A stretch of 35,010 nucleotides of DNA, taken from CAZDAM01 sp964503595. GTDB lineage: Bacteria > Muiribacteriota > UBA6191. Within the stretch, counting starts at the first letter, position 1. Each line of letters opens with the position of its first letter. The stretch lies in NCBI GenBank assembly GCA_964503595.1, contig CAZDAM010000024.1, forward strand, positions 1-35,010. Reading direction: 5' to 3'. The notes beneath the pieces are model-generated. The model saw only the letters and a program-made list of their open reading frames with translations. It had not been told where the DNA came from and made no database searches. A program made the translations under genes and the position numbers. Below, piece by piece: positions 32,001 to 35,010 of the stretch.

Positions 32001-32577
32001 TGTGATGGGGGCCCAGGCCTTTGATCCTGATGTGGAAAATGTCGGGGATCGGGTGTTTGCCTTCCGAAGTCTGGATACCCGCCAGAATTCAGGGAATGCT
32101 GAGGATTCGGCATTCACGATGGGGCCATTCAGGCTTCTGAATCTGAGGGATGCGGATCGGGACAGTCTGAATATGGCTCTGCTTGCAGGAGGGGCGACCT
32201 CCAATCAGGTCTGGAGAATTCCAGAGGATGTGCGCTTTGAGGTGCGCGTTGTCGCGGCGGATAACCGCACTCTGGATGATATCGAGATTAAAATCACCGG
32301 AGGCCATGGAGCCGGCTGGTCCCACCCGGATGGCGCTCTTCCGGTTGCTGAGGCAGACAAATATCCGGATGCAGAATCCAGTGCAGGCCGTATCTATCAG
32401 CAGATGAAAATGGCCAGTGCCTTTCATGAGTATCCGCTCAGCGGAAAATATGATGTTCTGAGAGTTGAAGTCAGGGATGAGCCAGGTGGTAATGGCTCAA
32501 CGATTCTGATTCCGATTGAAGTGATCCGCCAGAACGTGAGTTTCAATAAGATCGGCTCTCAGCAAAGACTGAGATAG
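26038..32577 (+). CDS. Giant exported protein of unknown family (2179 residues)
   Basis: The start chosen is ATG 26038, which overlaps the previous stop (ATGA) and gives a clean signal peptide (MNRLIGLLLVLFVGTVSA). The open frame extends further upstream, but only through the preceding gene. The mature protein is rich in Gly, Asp, Asn, Pro, Trp and Tyr with few Lys-rich helices, as in extracellular beta-structured proteins. Visible pieces include cysteine pairs (VCNDMC near 376, YCAGNPAGPC near 657), a PKD-like DDPGSYEVTLMFGG near 985, Ig-like module starts (LDLTPPELRLISGG near 1562, VYDQSPPNFRIIL near 1964) and a terminal RVEVRDEPGGNGST. No LPxTG, transmembrane anchor or outer-membrane barrel end is seen. 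I do not recognise the family. A large surface or secreted structural protein, or a filament or adhesin component, is inference. Confidence 0.8.
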   Translation: MNRLIGLLLVLFVGTVSAGDLAQKILERNGDVYVLVTRQSKTPGEGVGVYKFTRIQDYSRSEVGRGNNGLQSKLPFYEGLAVDKFGHVKFFRNEGDKDSSGKPTQKNLLTTTNEIHSSMGGAPFPAMVSVNVYDGGGIQGPNETFEATPPGWAYVVETNGDVGWAKVYDWDRIPVAYGSGNAYLYKTVDVEAKFSPKVEIIPRGVDGGVNNVIRKTWHTYSWWHPKPNKGSYAVGVGAARQGCNGVGGSATVENGSNCFQGAMGVGPEFYPPINAYWVSDLAPGTSAWQTIKMRGRRITKVVKSVTSLYLDSYLTKEDNFALYDASSAGANPDPRFDLKANVDYFGSGGSDKFLQPNSALNTSLSFSQTVNKYNVCNDMCGLGGQPENPPPLVINEARATFSSGGNSTQNQRSYMVKTASENNGADITTWVVQFAYDEGADEYTQTNLIKWAGGIEPGVEISANDGVMSDAQGPMGGIDKKGDADPKRVIIYQKAGGNFTRSVQSAKRFKAEETPSDAKDYIYISDLPSSHFNVSSSFWGTGGVVWWAKNAGGKSVELHYEQYNHQTGKLIRSSGGSPIVADNVESLRAIGADGDNFVYILHAGKGTDGSGGLENAADMASLMTPISGARIVQLANEGRIINTPTSFPLDPGSYCAGNPAGPCDVPVQMRVSAGLIVEKIAPLAGSKPVKIGVVPLGLTDAVCTAILRFTDPNAITGGYATPWSCGDASTDVALEDFNVEMAVINVANPPATGGSNQIDIVDAAPTGEGYLEDTKYTFYMENPPAFDGPVAQLGLTLDNSLLPYGDVYMVSNYDTTGIERLKTQLGCSGAAQEPEKVPADINTEKADFKFQHPNDCRSYFDNDSNEGNLFPSYIWEDLIKNGANELHTKVGGTRNGEGQEMVSGSAEKTLRWRWRIRAKTPPQSLHNFQSPTCEPLKADESGRTWEHDPGAGLMYDSCWQDLNTSVAKAASTSTYQPDPLDFVFDDPGSYEVTLMFGGLRFNADNLTFLDNPDSVVGEVVVTWYTMPIHVGAKPAQAGPEIRDLVLAQNDAATNLIYRADMAPNSQNWLDRFTSEDGLAGDLGRLPVVPTATYAANGAIGQPLTVTSEGQNTPIVAEADISFFRIRELDYINVEKGGDLRQEKSKGVGAWDYTYPGGGSIPIKGGTFSPIDKRGTLPPNARGLTLSRAAPGESAKNNELDFELITEAAPASPGAVRRGYDASGDPKTGAGFRFNDSGIDGGFIPLGGSFEDAHQGTLASCKYFPSWSSISSGDECLLKHPMSFYTWWEIKYAWFLRYRTPQGDWKKTVVRTGNLAEVFLLNMMAEHGSEGWKRVVANLAPTVLRANPDGTDDSSKDFTVDSPLMKWVTNEDRRRLRIRVPLMNSGAILNAANELTEMDAPLRDLSDGGDFVSLYEQIHPMSFKVPSGATVYELGLQIFYPIMNWEGREPDDALAPDPKYAYYDAVYWGADSDAAGTAQKSDMSFATYSFGETFHSWRRFATSRIPLVPGKALDEEAKNMGLMLALPAPSEPPGGFVKGADGSDNLSYFPPGNYRDDFAEFHVLDLTPPELRLISGGALDVPAGGRASEDLVVELEDNSPYSIYADSETLGADDVPTPALSMLSYEIGYDKRNLYGIGFKQPGRAPESWAFGFNLSYTNFDGTAFSTESFADWPQFEPGDTPELWTPTSIAKPGFNFSASDILDDYSGFYYPQKRSFTSDASYWMLESAPDIAGGMTPAHMTANPVDRMNANQEYHYLPVGGYMVKGSARTRTLGTSPSDLNPLMLAFRPKIDADPFRMRPVYDGADESRIEYVDSLDASLGYERMDAECMASAKTENPLKITDVSKCRIRTRWKLRKKYIIAPFFMDGEASQTMNIYAKGRDVRIQPDLNAFELPSVVPKASDLHAGAAGFSFNSDWQVRQGAEDLGEYADKPGIAGSTLNSRFGWYLNNEQAQRATKIGEMRVYDQSPPNFRIILKDAKHRSQAEVVVMGAQAFDPDVENVGDRVFAFRSLDTRQNSGNAEDSAFTMGPFRLLNLRDADRDSLNMALLAGGATSNQVWRIPEDVRFEVRVVAADNRTLDDIEIKITGGHGAGWSHPDGALPVAEADKYPDAESSAGRIYQQMKMASAFHEYPLSGKYDVLRVEVRDEPGGNGSTILIPIEVIRQNVSFNKIGSQQRLR

Positions 32578-32588
32578 CAGAAAGGAAA

Positions 32589-32620
32589 ATCCGGGCCGAG
32601 CCTTTGTGGCCGGCCCGGAT
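32589..32620. terminator. Strong shared terminator between giant gene and phaR
   Basis: ATCCGGGCCG (32589-32598) and CGGCCCGGAT (32611-32620) form a perfect ten-pair GC-rich stem, extended inside by GCC/GGC around TTTGT. On the minus strand it is followed by TTTTCCTTTC, so it is a good terminator for phaR. It begins 11 bases after the giant gene's stop and should also halt that transcript, though without a T-run on that side. It overlaps the phaR stop by one base. Confidence 0.75.
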
Positions 32621-33150
32621 TATTCCGAGTCGCCGGAGATGCGGCCCAGGCGGGCTTTGAGTTCATCAAGTTCGGCTTTGAGCTCATCGAGTTCGCTGGC
32701 GGGTTTTTCCGGGGCTGGAGCTGGGGGGTTCATTTTCTGCTGAAAGGCATTCTGCCAGAAGGTAAAAGGGTTCTGCATGTTCTGAAGCATCTGGCTGGCG
32801 GCCTGCTGTTGGCGCCGGTGCATTTCCAGAAGACTGGTCTGATAGTTTTTCAGGGCATTCGGGAGGAAATCCTGAAAAAACCCGGCCAGGGCATTGCGGT
32901 TGGCACGAATCAGAAAATGCAGAAAATCAGGCGGTATGGCTTTGGCTTTGGCACCGGCCTGCTCATCAACAATGAGCTGAAGCAGAACCTCTCCAGTGGT
33001 GTCTTCACCGCTGGAAACATCCTCTACCCGAACATCGCGACCGGAGCGGACCATGGATAGGATTTCCTCACGGGTGACAAAGCAGGAACGCTCTGTATCG
33101 TAGAGGCGGCGGTTCTTGTATTTGCGGATAAGGAGATGGTTCTGAGACAT
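32620..33150 (-). CDS. phaR: PhaR-type polyhydroxyalkanoate synthesis regulator
   Basis: A 176-residue protein. The N-terminus IRKYKNRRLYDTERSCFVT is the hallmark of the PHB/PHA accumulation regulator DNA-binding domain (PhaR/AniA). This is followed by the accumulation domain (VLLQLIVDEQ, FFQDFLPNAL) and a Gln/Met-rich, then Pro/Glu coiled tail (ELDELKAELDELKARL) that probably oligomerises. In known systems it represses phasin genes and binds PHA granules. No PHA synthase or phasin gene is in the window, and similar proteins occur in bacteria with wider carbon-control roles. It starts 22 bases after the histidine kinase stop and may be cotranscribed; a TATACT box lies six bases before its ATG. 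Confidence 0.82.
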   Translation of the reverse strand: MSQNHLLIRKYKNRRLYDTERSCFVTREEILSMVRSGRDVRVEDVSSGEDTTGEVLLQLIVDEQAGAKAKAIPPDFLHFLIRANRNALAGFFQDFLPNALKNYQTSLLEMHRRQQQAASQMLQNMQNPFTFWQNAFQQKMNPPAPAPEKPASELDELKAELDELKARLGRISGDSE

Positions 33151-33172
33151 GGGCTCAGTATAGCACGCAACT

Positions 33173-35010
33173 CTACTGGGGTTTCCCCAGAATGGATTGA
33201 ATCAGCCGGCCTAGAGGGTCAAGCTTATGCGGTTTTTGCAGGACTCCGCAGAAACCGAATTTCTGGTGGTTGGCCATGACTTCATCGTCCGAATACCCAG
33301 AGGAAACAATCAGCAGGGCATTCGGGTTGATCTCCAGGATTTTGCGGGCGGTTTCCCTTCCTCCCATTCCCTGGCCGGGAATCGTCAGGTCCATGATGAC
33401 CAGATCAAAAGGGTTTTTCTGCTCCTGAGCTTCCTGATAGGTTTTGACACATTCCAATCCGTTGCTGACCCCACAGGCATCATAGCCCAGCATTTTCAGA
33501 AACTCCCCGGTTACCTCCAGAATGGCGGGCTCATCATCCAGAAGCAGAATACGCCCCTGCCCCTTGATGGAGTCGGTCTTGACGGGAATCTCCGCTTCGG
33601 GGAGAGCCTTGAGCTGAGAGGCTGGAAGATAGATCTGAAAGCAGGCACCCGTAGGTTGGTCCGGTTTGAGAAGGATCAGTCCCTCATGCTTCTTGATGAT
33701 GCCAAAAGTCGTTGCCAGTCCCAGTCCTGAACCGGAAGTCTTGGTTGTATAGAAAGGCTCGAAAATGCGGCTGTGCATCTCCTGAGGAATGCCGGGGCCA
33801 TTGTCCTCAAGCTCAATCATAAGATAGTCTCGCGGCTGATCCTCATCCGGAAGCAGGGATTCATGAACGGAGCGCATCCGAACGACAATCCGGCCTGAAT
33901 CACCCATGGCCTGACGGGAATTGATGGCCAGATTGTTGATGGCCTGATGAAGCTGTGATTCATCGGCATTGACCATGGGAAGCTGGGGGGCAATCTGCCA
34001 GTTGACCTGAGTGGAAGAGCCCGTCAAACCAAGGCGAACTGCTTCCCGGACTGTATTTTCCAAATTCAGGACCCGACGAATTGGAGTCCCTCCCCGTGCA
34101 AAAACCAGAAGTTGTCGGGAAAGCCCAGCGGCTCTTTCACAGGCATTCAGGGCCTTTTGCAGGTGCTCTGGATCCTGGTCGGGCTTTCTGGTTGCTATAT
34201 CAATATATCCGGATATGGCCATCAGAAGATTGTTGAAGTCGTGGGCGATCCCTCCGGCAATCGAACCCAGGGACTCCAGTTTCTGATGGGTCTGAAGCTG
34301 CCTCTCCATCTGAATCTTGGCGGACATATCATGAATTGCGGCCAGGAGCCGCCTTTCTCCTGCTGCATCAGGCAGGATCAGAAGACTGACTTCCAGATAG
34401 ATTTTCTGGCTCAGATCCCTTTCAATCTCAAGACTCTGATGCAGCTGATTCTGATTGGAAATCAGCATCTGGCTCTCCAGATCCTGAATCTGTTCCAGGG
34501 CGGAGGCGCCGATTCTGCGACTCAGGTCTTCCCAGGCCATGTTGGCCCCTTCCAGAATGTCTCCGGATTTCCAGTACACGGCCTGAGGAATCTGATCCAG
34601 AACGGTCTGAAGCATCATCCTGGACTGGTGGGCATCTTCTTCTGCCTGTTTTCTTTCCAGCATTTCTCTTTCCATGCTGTTGCGGTGGGAAAGAATGTTG
34701 TCCCGCATATGAGAAAAAGTGCGGGACAGGTCGCCGAGTTCATCTCCACCTGATTGGGGGAGAGGAGAGGAAAAATCGCCGGCGGAAAAGCGGCGGGCGG
34801 CCTCAGACAGGAGGTTGATGGGGTGGGTGATACCGTTGGTAACCCGAATGGAGAGCAGAATGATGAGAATCAGGAACAGAAAACCGGCCTGATAGACGAT
34901 GCCGGTGAAGGCATGGATGGGAGCCAGAACCTCGTTCAGTTCCATCTCGGCAATTACGGCCCAGGTTCCGGTATTCAGCCGTACATAGGTGTAGGCGCAG
35001 AGCACATGCC
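33173..35010 (-). CDS. Hybrid sensor histidine kinase with receiver, N-terminus cut by window edge
   Basis: The frame stays open to the window edge, so the true start is outside; a GTG at 35005 is not the start. The first visible residues (LCAYTYVRLNTGTWAVIAEM) look like the end of a periplasmic Cache sensor. Then come a membrane helix (about 35-55), a HAMP domain (ITHPINLLSEAARRF), a coil, a PAS-like domain (~130-235) and HisKA with the phospho-acceptor His in GGIAHDFNNLL. The ATPase has an N box (NNLAINSRQAM), DNGPGIP and FEPFYTTKTSGSGLGLAT. The C-terminal receiver has DDE, phospho-Asp in LVIMDLTIP and the KP lysine in LQKP. All catalytic parts visible are intact. The kinase would autophosphorylate and pass phosphate to its own receiver. 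The signal and downstream partner are unknown; phaR follows at 22 bases. Confidence 0.9.
   Translation of the reverse strand, partial: HVLCAYTYVRLNTGTWAVIAEMELNEVLAPIHAFTGIVYQAGFLFLILIILLSIRVTNGITHPINLLSEAARRFSAGDFSSPLPQSGGDELGDLSRTFSHMRDNILSHRNSMEREMLERKQAEEDAHQSRMMLQTVLDQIPQAVYWKSGDILEGANMAWEDLSRRIGASALEQIQDLESQMLISNQNQLHQSLEIERDLSQKIYLEVSLLILPDAAGERRLLAAIHDMSAKIQMERQLQTHQKLESLGSIAGGIAHDFNNLLMAISGYIDIATRKPDQDPEHLQKALNACERAAGLSRQLLVFARGGTPIRRVLNLENTVREAVRLGLTGSSTQVNWQIAPQLPMVNADESQLHQAINNLAINSRQAMGDSGRIVVRMRSVHESLLPDEDQPRDYLMIELEDNGPGIPQEMHSRIFEPFYTTKTSGSGLGLATTFGIIKKHEGLILLKPDQPTGACFQIYLPASQLKALPEAEIPVKTDSIKGQGRILLLDDEPAILEVTGEFLKMLGYDACGVSNGLECVKTYQEAQEQKNPFDLVIMDLTIPGQGMGGRETARKILEINPNALLIVSSGYSDDEVMANHQKFGFCGVLQKPHKLDPLGRLIQSILGKPQ

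Noticed and set aside
1..35010. tRNA, rRNA, CRISPR arrays, insertion sequences, phage genes
   Set aside because: No T-loop consensus cloverleaf, rRNA text, regularly spaced repeats, transposase or phage motif was found on either strand by eye.

Overview
The window is chromosomal DNA from a Gram-negative (diderm) bacterium of moderate GC content. Support for this comes from a GT9 lipopolysaccharide heptosyltransferase-type protein, several exported proteins with Sec signal peptides, a PhaR-type polyhydroxyalkanoate regulator, LexA, class III cyclase and HD-GYP signalling proteins, and a hybrid histidine kinase. No rRNA, tRNA, CRISPR array, phage or insertion sequence was recognised. The lineage cannot be fixed from sequence reading alone. 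A proteobacterium-like or uncultured diderm lineage is a guess only.

Left part (1-9170): a cut-off membrane protein; a MOSC protein translationally coupled to a glycoside hydrolase gene that carries two one-base frameshifts; then a minus-strand run of a TerB/DUF3592-like membrane protein, two uncharacterised proteins and an M20 metallopeptidase. An RsuA/RluB-type pseudouridine synthase is divergent from a 1010-residue zinc-ribbon/adenylyl-cyclase/AAA/TPR signalling protein.

Middle (9171-24165): housekeeping and stress genes (pyroglutamyl peptidase, a SRAP-like protein, folC, a bacterioferritin-like protein, an exported permuted NlpC/P60-like protein, a heptosyltransferase, rhomboid protease, DinB-like protein, a SEC-C/TPR/GT9-like fusion, an apparently degenerate HD-GYP protein, lexA and a three-gene ABC-2 exporter). 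Between these lie spacers holding decayed genes that a plain ORF search misses: a YdeI-like remnant near 13.8 kb, a response-regulator remnant near 15.5 kb and a cheD remnant near 24.0 kb. Together they suggest loss of regulatory and chemotaxis-related genes.

Right part (24166-35010): the most unusual locus. One promoter with an inverted repeat over its -35 box drives three genes joined by ATGA overlaps. Two are related exported coiled-coil proteins. The third is a 2179-residue exported protein with no family I can recognise and several Ig/PKD-like stretches. The operon ends at a strong hairpin shared with the convergent phaR gene. Behind phaR lies a hybrid histidine kinase that runs off the window edge. 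My inference is that the two small proteins help export or assemble the giant one on or outside the cell. The sequence proves only the coupling, the signal peptides and the kinship of the two small proteins.
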